A DNA stretch of 64,000 nt, from positions 1,922,001 through 1,986,000 of the forward strand of contig NZ_CP007212.1 of the NCBI RefSeq assembly GCF_001411805.1. The letters are read 5' to 3'. The stretch comes from Burkholderia plantarii (lineage in GTDB: Bacteria; Pseudomonadota; Gammaproteobacteria; Burkholderiales; Burkholderiaceae). Positions 1 to 9,759 of this stretch are shown one piece after another. The notes below the pieces were generated by a model that saw nothing but the letters and a program-made list of their open reading frames with translations, searched no databases and had not been told where the DNA came from. Made by a program: the position numbers and the translations under genes. Position 1 is the stretch's first letter. Every line of letters begins with the position of its first letter.

Positions 1-262
1 CGAGCAGCGAGTAGATGGCGATGTTGATCATCAGCGTGGGACGGCGGCCGAAGCGGTCGGCGAGCCGGCCGAAGATCAGCGCACCGAGCGGCCGCATGGC
101 CAGCGTCAGGGTTACCGCGAAGGCGACCGCCGGGATCTTGGTATGGAATTCCGCCGCGATGTCTTTCAGCACGAATACCATCAGAAAGAAGTCGAATGCG
201 TCGAGGGTCCAGCCTAAATAGGCGGCGATCGTCACGTTTCTCTGTTCCCGGGTCCAGCTCAT
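1..262 (-). CDS. MFS transporter, N-terminal part (runs off the window)
   Basis: The minus-strand frame starts at the ATG whose complement is at 260-262 and continues past base 1, so only about 87 N-terminal residues are visible. The start reads MSWTREQRNVTIAAYLGWTL, followed by a first membrane helix with DAFDFF. The segment after helix 2 contains RPLGALIFGRLADRFGRRP, the loop 2-3 signature of the major facilitator superfamily. DAFDFF and the loop are typical of the metabolite:H+ symporter/SHS branch that carries lactate, sialate or aromatic acids. The substrate cannot be read from this part. It is transcribed away from the ParB-like gene across a 324 bp gap. Family call is sure, substrate unknown. 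Confidence 0.85.
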   Translation of the reverse strand, partial: MSWTREQRNVTIAAYLGWTLDAFDFFLMVFVLKDIAAEFHTKIPAVAFAVTLTLAMRPLGALIFGRLADRFGRRPTLMINIAIYSLL

Positions 263-586
263 GGCGGAGGTCTCCTTGGTGGGGTTGGCGCGGAGGGCGG
301 CGAGGGCCGCCCGGCGGGGCGCACGGCGGATTCAGTGTACGCCGGGGAATTGTTTCCACGTCCGCTTTCCGTTCACGGATCGGGATTAATCCCTAGATAA
401 AAAACGGTATTGAACGGGAATATGAACAGGCTTGAATTTGTTTTGAAAGAAACGTATCCATATTGAATGAATCTATTTTTGATTCTGTAAATTGTTATCG
501 CGGCCGGATGGAAGGCGATGCGTGCCGGTTGGCACGACGCGGTCGCGGCGGGTTATCGTGGCGAATCTTTTCATCGGAGCACGACC
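263..586. other. Intergenic region between divergent genes
   Basis: This 324 bp gap between the divergent MFS and ParB-like genes turns AT-rich at 395-490, unlike its surroundings, and probably holds promoters for both sides. I see no convincing gene, terminator or perfect palindrome in it. Confidence 0.5.
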
Positions 587-1213
587 ATGACGCTCGGCCG
601 CGACGTCCGCCTGATTCCCGCCTCCCTCGAAAGCCTGCGACCGACGCAGATGACCGTCGGCTATCGCGAGGTGAAGGCCAAGCGCAAGCACTGGAAATCG
701 CTCGGCAAGGCGGCGCGCCGCGACGAGATCGAACTGCACTGGTTTCCGGCCGTGGCCGGCCCGGGCAACGCGCTGTTCATCGTCGATCACCATCATCTCG
801 GGCTGGCGCTGCTCGAGGAGGGCGTGAGCGAAGTGAAGGTGATGCTGCTGAAGGACCTGTCCTGGCTAGACGACACGATCTTCTGGCGCATGATGGAGCA
901 CAACCAGTGGGTGCATCCGTTCGGGCCGGACGGCGCGCGCCACGATTACGAGCGCCTGCCCGCCGCGCTGACCGGACTGAGCGACGACCCGTATCGCAGC
1001 CTGGCGGGCGAACTGCGCACGGCCGGCGGCTACGCGAAGGACACCACGCCGTTCAGCGAATTCCTGTGGGCCGACTATCTGCGCACGAAGATCCCGGCCA
1101 GGACCGTGCGCAAGCATTTCTCGACGGCGCTCGACGCGGCGCTCACCCATGCGCATGCACCCGATGCGCGCTATCTGCCCGGCTGGGCCGGCGAGTTCGA
1201 GCCGAGGCCCTGA
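587..1213 (+). CDS. ParB-like protein (ParBc_2-type putative nuclease)
   Basis: The 208-residue product begins MTLGRDVRLIPASLESLRPT and contains the stretch FIVDHHHLGLALLEEG near residue 62, which I recognise from the ParB-like family named ParBc_2 (putative ParB-like nuclease). This family is distinct from the chromosome-partitioning ParB and its substrate is not established. I chose the ATG at 587 because a GGAG lies 9 bases upstream; an in-frame ATG at 518 would add 23 residues of poor-looking sequence. The stop is followed after one base by the SulP gene, so the two are probably co-transcribed, but no functional link is evident. Confidence 0.75.
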   Translation: MTLGRDVRLIPASLESLRPTQMTVGYREVKAKRKHWKSLGKAARRDEIELHWFPAVAGPGNALFIVDHHHLGLALLEEGVSEVKVMLLKDLSWLDDTIFWRMMEHNQWVHPFGPDGARHDYERLPAALTGLSDDPYRSLAGELRTAGGYAKDTTPFSEFLWADYLRTKIPARTVRKHFSTALDAALTHAHAPDARYLPGWAGEFEPRP

Positions 1214-1214
1214 G

Positions 1215-2936
1215 ATGCGCCAGCCGCACCGCGCCGCGATCCGGCCGACGCCCGCGCAACCGGTGCCCGATGCGGCGCCGCGCGACGCTGCCCATTTCTC
1301 GGCGCTCGCCGCGCCCGGGATGCCGCGCGGCGAGCGGAACTGGCGCGACGCGCTGGCCGGCCTGTCGATCGCCGGGCTGCTGATTCCCGAGGCGGTCGCC
1401 TACGCCGGGCTCGCGAACCTGCCGCCGCAGGCCGGCCTGATCGCGCTGCTGGTCGGGCTGGTGGTATACGCGGCGCTCGGCAGCAGCCGCTTTGCGATCG
1501 TCTCGTCGACCTCGTCGTCGGCCGCCGTGCTGGCCGCCACCGTGCTGTCCGAGACCGGCACCATCGCGACGGCACGGCTCGCGCTCGCGGCCGCGCTGGT
1601 GGCCACCACCGGCCTGCTGTTCGTGATCGCCGGCGCCGCGCGGCTCGGCGGCATCTCGGACTTCATCGCGCGACCCGTGCTGCGCGGCTTCACGTTCGGG
1701 CTCGCGTTGACGATCGTGATCAAGCAACTGCCGAAGATCCTCGTGGTCCCCGTGCATCACGGCGATACGCCGCATGTGGTGCTGGACCTGGTGCGTGGCC
1801 TGCCGCGGACGAACCTCGCCAGCGTCGCGCTCGGCGCCGTGGCGCTCGCGATCCTGTTCGCGCTCGGCCGGCGTTCGCGCGCGCCGGCCACGCTGATCGT
1901 GATCGTGCTCGGCATCGCGGCCGGCTACGGGATCGACTGGACGCGTCACGGCATCGCCGTGGTCGGGCATATCGATCTGCAGCATCTCGCGTTCGGGCTG
2001 CCGTCGCTCGATCACTCCGCCTGGACGCAGACCGTCGAGCTCGGCTTCGCGCTGATGCTGATCCTCTATGCCGAGTCGTATGGCTCGATCCGCAATTTCG
2101 CGCTGAAGCACGGCGATCCGATCGCGCCGAACCGCGACCTGGTCGCGCTCGGCTGCGCGAACCTGGTGTCGGGGCTGCTGCACGGCATGCCGGTCGGCGC
2201 CGGTTATTCGGCGAGTTCGGCCAACGAGGCGGCCGGCGCGCAGAGCCGGCTCGCGGGGGCCTGCGCGGCCGTGGTGATCGCGCTGATCGTCTGGCTGCTG
2301 TTGCCGCAACTGGCGCGCACGCCGGAGCCGGTGCTCGCCGCGATCGTGATCTTCGCGGTCAGTCATTCGCTGCATCCGGGCGTGTTTCAGCCGTATTGGC
2401 GCTGGCATCGTGACAGGCTGCTGGTGCTGGCCGCGATTCTCGCGGTACTCGTGCTCGGCGTGTTGAACGGCCTGCTCGCGGCGATCGCGGCGAGCCTGCT
2501 GCTGACCGTGCGCAAGCTGTCGGAGCCCAAGCTCGGCGAACTGGGCCGGCTGCGTGACAGCCGTGATTTCGTCGACGTGCGTAATCATGCCGACGCGACG
2601 CCGGTGCCGGGCATGCTGATCGTGCGGCCCGAGGGGCAGCTGTTTTTCGCGAACGCGGAGCGCGTGCTGGGGCGGGTCCGGCAACTGGCGCATGCGGTGA
2701 CGGGGTTGAGGACGGTGGTGCTGAGTCTCGAGGAGTCGCCGGACCTCGATGGCACGGCGGTCGAGGCGCTGATCACGTTCGCGACCGAGTGCGAGGCGCG
2801 TGGGTGGCGCTTGATGCTGGTGCGGTTGAAGCCGGATGTGCTCGAGGTGCTGCGGCGGGCCGGTGGTGGCGGGCTCAGGGATGAGGCGCTGTCGGAATTG
2901 AGCGTGGATGACGCGGTGGGGAGGTTGGCGGGGTAG
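1215..2936 (+). CDS. SulP family inorganic anion permease with STAS domain
   Basis: This 573-residue inner-membrane protein has the SulP/SLC26 layout. About ten hydrophobic helices run from GLSIAGLLIPEAVAYAGLAN near residue 50 to residue 440, followed by a C-terminal STAS domain (PGMLIVRPEGQLFFANAER... to the end). The helix-1 sequence is characteristic of the family, which carries sulfate, bicarbonate or other anions with proton or sodium coupling; the substrate cannot be inferred. The start ATG lies one base after the ParB-like stop. Codon use becomes G-rich towards the 3' end. A bidirectional terminator follows 34 bases downstream. Confidence 0.9.
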   Translation: MRQPHRAAIRPTPAQPVPDAAPRDAAHFSALAAPGMPRGERNWRDALAGLSIAGLLIPEAVAYAGLANLPPQAGLIALLVGLVVYAALGSSRFAIVSSTSSSAAVLAATVLSETGTIATARLALAAALVATTGLLFVIAGAARLGGISDFIARPVLRGFTFGLALTIVIKQLPKILVVPVHHGDTPHVVLDLVRGLPRTNLASVALGAVALAILFALGRRSRAPATLIVIVLGIAAGYGIDWTRHGIAVVGHIDLQHLAFGLPSLDHSAWTQTVELGFALMLILYAESYGSIRNFALKHGDPIAPNRDLVALGCANLVSGLLHGMPVGAGYSASSANEAAGAQSRLAGACAAVVIALIVWLLLPQLARTPEPVLAAIVIFAVSHSLHPGVFQPYWRWHRDRLLVLAAILAVLVLGVLNGLLAAIAASLLLTVRKLSEPKLGELGRLRDSRDFVDVRNHADATPVPGMLIVRPEGQLFFANAERVLGRVRQLAHAVTGLRTVVLSLEESPDLDGTAVEALITFATECEARGWRLMLVRLKPDVLEVLRRAGGGGLRDEALSELSVDDAVGRLAG

Positions 2937-2970
2937 ATCTGTTTTTAGATTTGCCGCTTCGCGATAAATG

Positions 2971-3000
2971 AAAAAGCCGGCTTGGAAAGCCGGCTTTTTT
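2971..3000. terminator. Bidirectional hairpin terminator after the SulP gene
   Basis: An A-run (2971-2975) leads into AGCCGGCTT, loop GGA, AAGCCGGCT and six T. It terminates SulP and, read from the other strand, anything coming from the tRNA-Leu side. It is a relative of the GGCCGGC hairpins that follow each tRNA-Leu copy. Confidence 0.85.
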
Positions 3001-3008
3001 ATCTTCAA

Positions 3009-3106
3009 CCAGGAGAGGACTCGGACGCGCGCAAAGTGCGCAGGCACTTTGCTTCCTGGTCAGGAAATGAAAAAGGCCGGCATGAAGCCGGCCTTTTTTA
3101 AACTTG
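3009..3106. repeat. tRNA-Leu flanking repeat, copy 1
   Basis: The repeat starts with a partial tRNA-Leu 3' end (CCAGGAGAGGACTCG at 3009-3023). A hairpin-forming segment follows (AAGTGCGCAGGCACTTT, then TTCCTGGTCAGGAA), and then the GGCCGGC terminator immediately downstream of the first tRNA-Leu. Related units recur at 3552-3658, 5767-5918 and 5919-6070. Confidence 0.8.
3070..3099 (-). terminator. Terminator of tRNA-Leu copy 1
   Basis: GGCCGGC (3075-3081), loop ATGAA, GCCGGCC (3087-3093), with A5 on the left and T6 on the right. It therefore works on both strands and lies 8 bases beyond the CCA end of the tRNA. Confidence 0.85.
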
Positions 3107-3193
3107 TGGTGCCCAGGAGAGGACTCGAACCTCCACGGTGTTGCCACCGCTAGGACCTGAACCTAGTGCGTCTACCAATTCCGCCACCTGGGC
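3107..3193 (-). tRNA. tRNA-Leu (anticodon CAG), copy 1
   Basis: The minus strand reads GCCCAGGTGGCGGAATTGG at the 5' end and has a 7+5 bp cloverleaf. The anticodon stem-loop is CTAGG TTCAGGT CCTAG (anticodon CAG, leucine). A long variable arm (CGGTGGCAACACCG) is typical of class II tRNAs, the T-loop is GGTTCGAGTCC, and the CCA is encoded. The sequence is identical to the copies at 3659-3745 and 6066-6152. A consensus promoter and a terminator flank it directly. Confidence 0.97.
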
Positions 3194-3218
3194 ACAAGCT
3201 GCATCAAGCAAGACCGCA

Positions 3219-3246
3219 ATTATATAGCGCTCCACGAGCCTGTCAA
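3219..3246 (-). promoter_or_regulatory. Sigma-70 promoter of tRNA-Leu copy 1
   Basis: On the minus strand a perfect TTGACA (complement of 3241-3246) and a perfect TATAAT (complement of 3219-3224) are 16 bases apart, about 26 bases upstream of the mature tRNA 5' end. This is a very strong, stable-RNA type promoter. Confidence 0.85.
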
Positions 3247-3311
3247 CGCTTTTTCGGGACAAATCGATAGTTGGCGTCGGGCGGGCGATGTCGCGGTTCG
3301 CCGGACCTCGA

Positions 3312-3551
3312 TCAGTGGCCCTGGATCAGCATGCCGAGCGGCGCCAGCGGGCCGAGCGGCATGAACTCGTATTCGGCAATGCGCTCGGCCGTGAGCGGCA
3401 GCGAACTCGTGGCCGCTCGCGCGGCATCGAGCGAATCGACGGTGATCAGGAACACCACGCCCGGCTTGTCTCGGCGATACCAGAACTGCTCGCTGCTGCC
3501 GTCGAGGTAAGGCTTCAGCGTGGCCGGCACTTCCTGCGGCAGGATCGTGCT
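3312..3551 (-). pseudogene. 5'-truncated fragment of a muconolactone isomerase-like (MIase/YciI-type) protein
   Basis: The minus frame gives about 79 residues ending ...EYEFMPLGPLAPLGMLIQGH with the internal stretch FWYRRDKPGVVFLITVDSLD. This resembles the C-terminal two-thirds of small ferredoxin-fold proteins of the muconolactone isomerase-like kind. The frame stays open upstream only because it reads into the tRNA-flanking repeat (from 3552), which supplies a spurious N-terminus. No ribosome site or natural start is present. I infer that the repeat replaced the true 5' end. The family call rests on pattern memory only; the truncation by the repeat is visible directly. Confidence 0.45.
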
Positions 3552-3658
3552 CGCTGGCAAGCGAAACCTTTCGAGTCCCCACGCGAAGTGCGCAGGCACT
3601 TTGCTTCCTGGCCAGGAAATGAAAAAGGCCGGCATGAAGCCGGCCTTTTTTAAACTTG
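3552..3658. repeat. tRNA-Leu flanking repeat, copy 2
   Basis: This copy starts at GCTGGCAAGCGAAACCTTTC and shares, with few changes, the segments AAGTGCGCAGGCACTTTGC, TTCCTGGCCAGGAA and the GGCCGGC hairpin with the other copies. It begins inside the MIase-like gene fragment, with no gap, and ends at the second tRNA-Leu. Confidence 0.8.
3622..3651 (-). terminator. Terminator of tRNA-Leu copy 2
   Basis: Same hairpin as copy 1: GGCCGGC, loop ATGAA, GCCGGCC, flanked by A5 and T6, so active on either strand. Confidence 0.85.
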
Positions 3659-3745
3659 TGGTGCCCAGGAGAGGACTCGAACCTCCACGGTGTTGCCACC
3701 GCTAGGACCTGAACCTAGTGCGTCTACCAATTCCGCCACCTGGGC
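3659..3745 (-). tRNA. tRNA-Leu (anticodon CAG), copy 2
   Basis: The sequence is identical to copy 1 across the whole mature tRNA including the encoded CCA. The anticodon loop is TTCAGGT. It has its own promoter (3773-3800) and terminator (3622-3651). Confidence 0.97.
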
Positions 3746-3772
3746 ACAAGTTGCTTGTCAAGCAAGAATGCG

Positions 3773-3800
3773 ATTATAGCGTGCCAACAGAGCGTGTCAA
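3773..3800 (-). promoter_or_regulatory. Sigma-70 promoter of tRNA-Leu copy 2
   Basis: The minus strand carries TTGACA (complement of 3795-3800) and TATAAT (complement of 3773-3778) separated by 16 bases, as at copies 1 and 3. Confidence 0.85.
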
Positions 3801-3814
3801 CGGTTTTTGCGATC

Positions 3815-3898
3815 TCATGCCTGAAACGACGGCCGCGCCTGAGCGAACACTTGCGCCAGGTAATCCACGACGGTCCGGATCGGCAGATCCTTGCCGAC
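3815..3898 (-). pseudogene. C-terminal fragment of a LysR-type regulator
   Basis: The minus frame encodes only the tail GKDLPIRTVVDYLAQVFAQA and a few more residues before its stop. RTVVDYLA is the usual end of the LysR effector-binding domain. Immediately beyond 3898 the sequence is the inside of a plus-strand SDR gene. About 270 residues, including the DNA-binding domain, are missing, so the gene is dead. Recognition rests on a short stretch, hence moderate confidence. Confidence 0.5.
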
Positions 3899-4170
3899 GC
3901 TGACCAAGGGCGGTCTCGGCGTGGTCACGCGTGGCCTCGCGATCGAATACGCGAAGAGCGGCGTGCGCGTGAACGCGATCGCCCCCGGCATCATCAAGAC
4001 ACCGATGCATCCGGCGCGAAACGCGCGACGTGCTCGGCGCGCCGCGCCCGATGGGCCGCATGGGCGAAATCTCGGAGATCGTCGAGGCGGCGATGTGCCT
4101 CGAGCACGCGAATTTCGTCACGGGCGAGACGTTGAACGTGGACGGCGGCCAGCACGCCGGCCGCTGGTAA
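3898..4170 (+). pseudogene. Short-chain dehydrogenase/reductase, 5'-truncated and frameshifted
   Basis: The first frame gives LTKGGLGVVTRGLAIEYAKS, then VRVNAIAPGIIKTPMHP, the SDR region after the catalytic Tyr-Lys. The frame then shifts near 4017, apparently by one extra base, and continues as ETRDVLGAPRPMGRMGEISE and on to VTGETLNVDGGQHAGRW with a natural stop at 4168. The Rossmann N-terminus with the NAD site is absent. SDR and LysR genes are often divergent neighbours, so one deletion that removed the shared promoter and both 5' parts explains the joint at 3898. Confidence 0.8.
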
Positions 4171-4267
4171 ATCGCGCCGCGCAGCAGGGCGGTGCGGCTG
4201 CCGGCAGGCGCGAGCCGCCGGGGCCGCTTGGGGAGACTCACAGGAACAACCTCACCCGAACAACGCC

Positions 4268-4517
4268 ATGCCATACGTCAACATCAAGATGACCCGCGAA
4301 GGTACCCGCGCCGGGCGCGACGGCCACCACGCCCGAGCAGAAGAAGGCGCTGATCAAGGGCGTCAACGACCTGCTGTTCGAGGTGATGGGCAAGCCGCCC
4401 CACACCACGCTCGTCGTGATCGACGAGGTCGAGCTGGACAACTGGGGCGTGGGTGGTGTGACCATGCACGAATGGCGCGAGCAGCAGCGCACGGCCGCGA
4501 CGGGCGAAACGAAATAG
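4268..4517 (+). pseudogene. 4-oxalocrotonate tautomerase family protein, frameshifted
   Basis: The start MPYVNIKMTREGT carries the N-terminal Pro-2 that acts as catalytic base in tautomerases. The remainder lies in another frame: TPEQKKALIKGVNDLLFEVM, then TTLVVIDEVELDNWGVGGVT and HEWREQQ up to the stop at 4515. The frame change falls between about 4303 and 4330. Without it the product would be a normal tautomerase of about 75-80 residues. It follows the SDR remnant at 97 bases and may have shared its operon. A sequencing error is possible for a single indel, but the neighbouring gene is broken as well. Confidence 0.75.
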
Positions 4518-4637
4518 GACGCGCCGGCGGGCCGGCGCCGTCCGGTGGCCGCCTGCGGTACGATGGCGCGCGAAGCTACCACGCGCCCCCGCGCCGGCCG
4601 GGCGCCACTCAAGCACCATTCGATGGAGCATGCACTC

Positions 4638-5696
4638 ATGGGTAACGGGCAAGACACGCGTATCCTCGATCTGTTCGGCGTCGAGCTGCCGATCATCCAG
4701 GCGCCGATGGCGGGAGCGACCACGGTCGCGATGGTGATCGCGGCGAGCGAGGCGGGCGGCCTCGGTTCGCTGCCGGCCGCGCTGCTGTCGGTCGAGCAGA
4801 TGAAGGCCGCGCTCGACGAGATTCGCGGCGCGACGCGCAAGCCGATCAACGTCAATTTCTTCTCGCATACCGATCCGGCGCCGGACCCGGCCGCGCAGAT
4901 GGCGTGGCGCGCGGCGCTCGCGCGCTATTACGTCGAGCTCGGGCTCGATCCGGCCGAGCCGGTACCGTCCTCGAGCCGCGCGCCGTTCAACGACGCCTAT
5001 TGCGAGATCGTCGAGGCGTACCGGCCGGAGGTGGTCAGCTTCCACTTCGGCCTGCCCGAGGCGCGGCTCGTCGAGCGCGTGAAGCGTGCCGGCGCGCGCG
5101 TGATCTCGTCGGCGACGACGGTCGCGGAGGCGCGCTGGCTCGCGGAGCGCGGCGTGGACGCCATCATCGCGATGGGCTACGAGGCGGGCGGCCATCGCGG
5201 CAATTTCCTGTCGGACGACATGTCGACCCAGGTGGGCACCATCGCGCTCGTGCCGCAGATCGTCGACGCGGTGCCGGTACCGGTGATCGCGGCGGGCGGC
5301 ATCGCCGATCCGCGCGGCGTTCGGGCTGCGTTCGCGCTCGGCGCGTCGGCCGTGCAGGTCGGCACGGCCTATCTGCTGACGCCCGAGGCGAAGCTCAGCG
5401 CGTTCCATCGCGAAGCGCTGCGCACGGCCGGCGAGGACCAGACTGCGCTGACCAACCTGTTTACCGGGCGCCCGGCGCGCGGCATCACGAACCGGCTGAT
5501 GCGCGAGATCGGCCCGATCTCGGCGGCGGCGCCGGTGTTTCCGACCGCGGGCGGTGCGCTGGTGCCCCTGCGCGCGGTGACCGAGAAGGCCGGCAAGGCG
5601 GATTTCAGCAACATGTGGGCGGGGCAGGCGGCGCGGCTCGCGCGGGAGATGTCGACGGCGGAGTTGACGCGCTATCTGGTGGGGGCGGCTGGGTGA
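4638..5696 (+). CDS. NAD(P)H-dependent flavin oxidoreductase, nitronate monooxygenase type
   Basis: The 352-residue TIM-barrel flavoprotein begins near the N-terminus with VELPIIQAPMAGATT, the FMN-site motif of the NPD/2-nitropropane dioxygenase family. GYEAGGHRGNF (about residue 180) carries the His that acts as base in nitronate monooxygenases, and VIAAGGIADPRGVRAAFALG with VQVGTAYLLTPEA are the phosphate-binding loops. Such enzymes oxidise alkyl nitronates such as propionate 3-nitronate. I chose the ATG at 4638 because a GGAG precedes it by about 9 bases. It is a single gene closed by a terminator at 5727. Confidence 0.85.
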   Translation: MGNGQDTRILDLFGVELPIIQAPMAGATTVAMVIAASEAGGLGSLPAALLSVEQMKAALDEIRGATRKPINVNFFSHTDPAPDPAAQMAWRAALARYYVELGLDPAEPVPSSSRAPFNDAYCEIVEAYRPEVVSFHFGLPEARLVERVKRAGARVISSATTVAEARWLAERGVDAIIAMGYEAGGHRGNFLSDDMSTQVGTIALVPQIVDAVPVPVIAAGGIADPRGVRAAFALGASAVQVGTAYLLTPEAKLSAFHREALRTAGEDQTALTNLFTGRPARGITNRLMREIGPISAAAPVFPTAGGALVPLRAVTEKAGKADFSNMWAGQAARLAREMSTAELTRYLVGAAG

Positions 5697-5726
5697 TATT
5701 GGGCGCCTCGCGAGGGGCGATCAATG

Positions 5727-5755
5727 AAAAAGCCGGCTTGCCAAGCCGGCTTTTT
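5727..5755. terminator. Bidirectional terminator after the nitronate monooxygenase gene
   Basis: A5, AGCCGGCTT, loop GCC, AAGCCGGCT, T5. It is almost the same hairpin as the one after SulP (2971-3000). Confidence 0.85.
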
Positions 5756-5766
5756 ATTCATTTGCT

Positions 5767-5918
5767 CCCAGGAGAGGACTCGGTCACGCAAGCACGCCAC
5801 CGGTTTTGCTGGCAGGCGAAACCTTTCGAGTCCCCGCGCAGAGTGCGCAGGCACTTTGCTTCCTGGTCAGGAAATGAAAAAGGCCGGCATGAAGCCGGCC
5901 TTTTTTAAACTTGTGGTG
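5767..5918. repeat. 152-bp tandem tRNA-Leu-end repeat, unit A
   Basis: The unit runs from CCCAGGAGAGGACTCG (the T-arm and acceptor 3' strand of tRNA-Leu) to the next copy of the same sequence at 5919. Inside are inverted repeats GGTTTTGCTGGCAGGCGAAACC, AAGTGCGCAGGCACTTT and TTCCTGGTCAGGAA, and then the GGCCGGC terminator. Confidence 0.85.
5877..5906 (-). terminator. Terminator hairpin of repeat unit A
   Basis: GGCCGGC, loop ATGAA, GCCGGCC with A5/T6 flanks, identical to those downstream of the complete tRNA-Leu genes. Here it stands behind a tRNA 3' fragment only. Confidence 0.8.
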
Positions 5919-5934
5919 CCCAGGAGAGGACTCG
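5914..5934 (-). pseudogene. tRNA-Leu 3'-end fragment (21 nt)
   Basis: The 21 bases equal the last 21 of the complete tRNA-Leu including CCA (complement begins TGGTGCCCAGGAGAGGACTC). The rest of the tRNA body is absent and other sequence follows (GTCACGCGAGCG). It marks the border between the two 152-bp repeat units. Confidence 0.8.
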
Positions 5935-6070
5935 GTCACGCGAGCGCGACCCCGGTTTCGCTGGCAGGCGAAACCTTTCGAGTCCCCACGCAAAGTGCGC
6001 AGGCACTTTGCTTCCTGGCCAGGAAATGAAAAAGGCCGGCATGAAGCCGGCCTTTTTTAAACTTGTGGTG
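5919..6070. repeat. 152-bp tandem tRNA-Leu-end repeat, unit B
   Basis: Second unit, the same length as unit A and nearly identical in sequence. It ends at the complete third tRNA-Leu. Differences from unit A are scattered single bases, for example GGTTTCGCTGGC for GGTTTTGCTGGC. Confidence 0.85.
6029..6058 (-). terminator. Terminator of tRNA-Leu copy 3
   Basis: GGCCGGC, loop ATGAA, GCCGGCC with A5/T6 flanks, 7 bases beyond the CCA end of the third tRNA-Leu. Confidence 0.85.
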
Positions 6071-6152
6071 CCCAGGAGAGGACTCGAACCTCCACGGTGT
6101 TGCCACCGCTAGGACCTGAACCTAGTGCGTCTACCAATTCCGCCACCTGGGC
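6066..6152 (-). tRNA. tRNA-Leu (anticodon CAG), copy 3
   Basis: Identical to the copies at 3107-3193 and 3659-3745, with encoded CCA. It lies at the end of the 152-bp tandem repeats and upstream, divergently, of rnr. Confidence 0.97.
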
Positions 6153-6177
6153 ACAAGCTGCATCAAGCAAGAACGCA

Positions 6178-6205
6178 ATCATAGCAGCACGAATAATTGT
6201 GTCAA
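6178..6205 (-). promoter_or_regulatory. Sigma-70 promoter of tRNA-Leu copy 3
   Basis: The minus strand carries TTGACA (complement of 6200-6205), 16 bases of spacer, and TATGAT (complement of 6178-6183). One base of the -10 box differs from the other two copies. Confidence 0.8.
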
Positions 6206-6367
6206 CACCTTTTTGCATCGCCGCCGTGATCGGCCCGCTCGCGCGCCTCGTGCCCCGTTTCGCGGCTTTCGGCGCGGCGGCGGGTGATAGAATGGCCCGC
6301 AACCTGGCGTCCGATCGTTCGAACCGGACGAGTAGTTCACGCAACGAGAACAACCATCGACAAGCCC

Positions 6368-8833
<2,466 letters not shown>

Positions 8834-8988
8834 CCCCGTGGCCGGCGCCGTCGCGCGCCGGTCCGGGCGGTCGATGAATCGAAGACGCCGCGTTGTCCGG
8901 CCGCGAGGCCGGCAACGCGGCGCTTCCGTTTGCAATGCTCGCGAGGCGCGCCGGCCGCGCTCCGCGTCAAGATGAAGGTTGGTCAGTC

Positions 8989-9741
8989 ATGTCACGTTTG
9001 AAGGTTCTCTACGGTTTTCACGCAGTCACCGCGCGCTTGCGGCACGATGCGTCGACGGTCGCCGAGGTGTTGTACGACCAGACCCGGCGCGATCGCCGGA
9101 TGACGGATTTCCTGCAGACCGCGAAGGAAGCGGGCGTGCGCCTGATCGCCGCCGACGAAACGCGGCTGTGGGGCCTCGCGCATACCGAGCGCCATCAGGG
9201 TGTGGTAGCGCGCGTCGAGGATCTGCCGCTCGCGCAGAACCTGGCCGAGCTGCTCGACGGCATCCAGGGCCCGGCGCTGCTGCTGGTGCTCGACGGCGTG
9301 ACCGATCCGCATAATCTCGGCGCCTGCCTGCGGGTGGCCGACGCGGCTGGCGCGCACGCGATCATCGCGCCGCGCGACCGCGCGGTCGGGCTCAACGCGA
9401 CGGCCGCCAAGGTCGCGAGCGGCGCGGCCGACACCGTGCCCTACATCACGGTGACGAACCTCGCGCGCGCGCTGCGCGAGTTGAAGGACGCGGGCGTCTG
9501 GGTGATCGGCACGGCCGACGACGCGCCGGCGAGCCTCTACGAGACCAAGCTCGAAGGCCCGGTCGCGCTGGTGATGGGCGCCGAGGGCGAGGGCATGCGC
9601 CGCCTCACGCGCGATACCTGCGACGACGTGATGAACATCCCGATGGCCGGCAGCGTCGAGAGCCTGAACGTGTCGGTGGCGAGCGGCGTGTGCCTGTACG
9701 AAGCCGTGCGCCAGCGGCGCGTGGCTGGCGCCGCGAAGTAA
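8989..9741 (+). CDS. rlmB: 23S rRNA (guanosine-2'-O-)-methyltransferase RlmB
   Basis: RlmB methylates the 2'-OH of G2251 in 23S rRNA using SAM. The 250-residue SPOUT protein has an N-terminal L30e-like substrate-binding part ([20 protein letters not shown]). The three SpoU motifs follow: [19 protein letters not shown], then [14 protein letters not shown], and [16 protein letters not shown] with the knot-forming Ser-Leu-Asn. The ATG at 8989 has GAAGG 11 bases upstream. It follows rnr in the same direction, a pairing also seen in enterobacteria, and both genes act on RNA. Confidence 0.95.
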   Translation: MSRLKVLYGFHAVTARLRHDASTVAEVLYDQTRRDRRMTDFLQTAKEAGVRLIAADETRLWGLAHTERHQGVVARVEDLPLAQNLAELLDGIQGPALLLVLDGVTDPHNLGACLRVADAAGAHAIIAPRDRAVGLNATAAKVASGAADTVPYITVTNLARALRELKDAGVWVIGTADDAPASLYETKLEGPVALVMGAEGEGMRRLTRDTCDDVMNIPMAGSVESLNVSVASGVCLYEAVRQRRVAGAAK

Positions 9742-9759
9742 GCCGGTGAGGCCGGGGCG

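Noticed and set aside
1143..3047. Minus-strand open frame of 634 codons opposite the SulP gene
   Set aside because: It is rich in Arg, His, Gln and Asp with no domain, the usual mirror frame of a GC-rich gene. SulP on the plus strand has clear helices and a STAS domain.
3220..6029. Short ORFs that cross the tRNA-Leu genes and repeats
   Set aside because: The same peptide (KKAGMKPAFFKLVVPRRGLE) appears at each copy because the tRNA, its terminator and flanks are repeated. They are not proteins.
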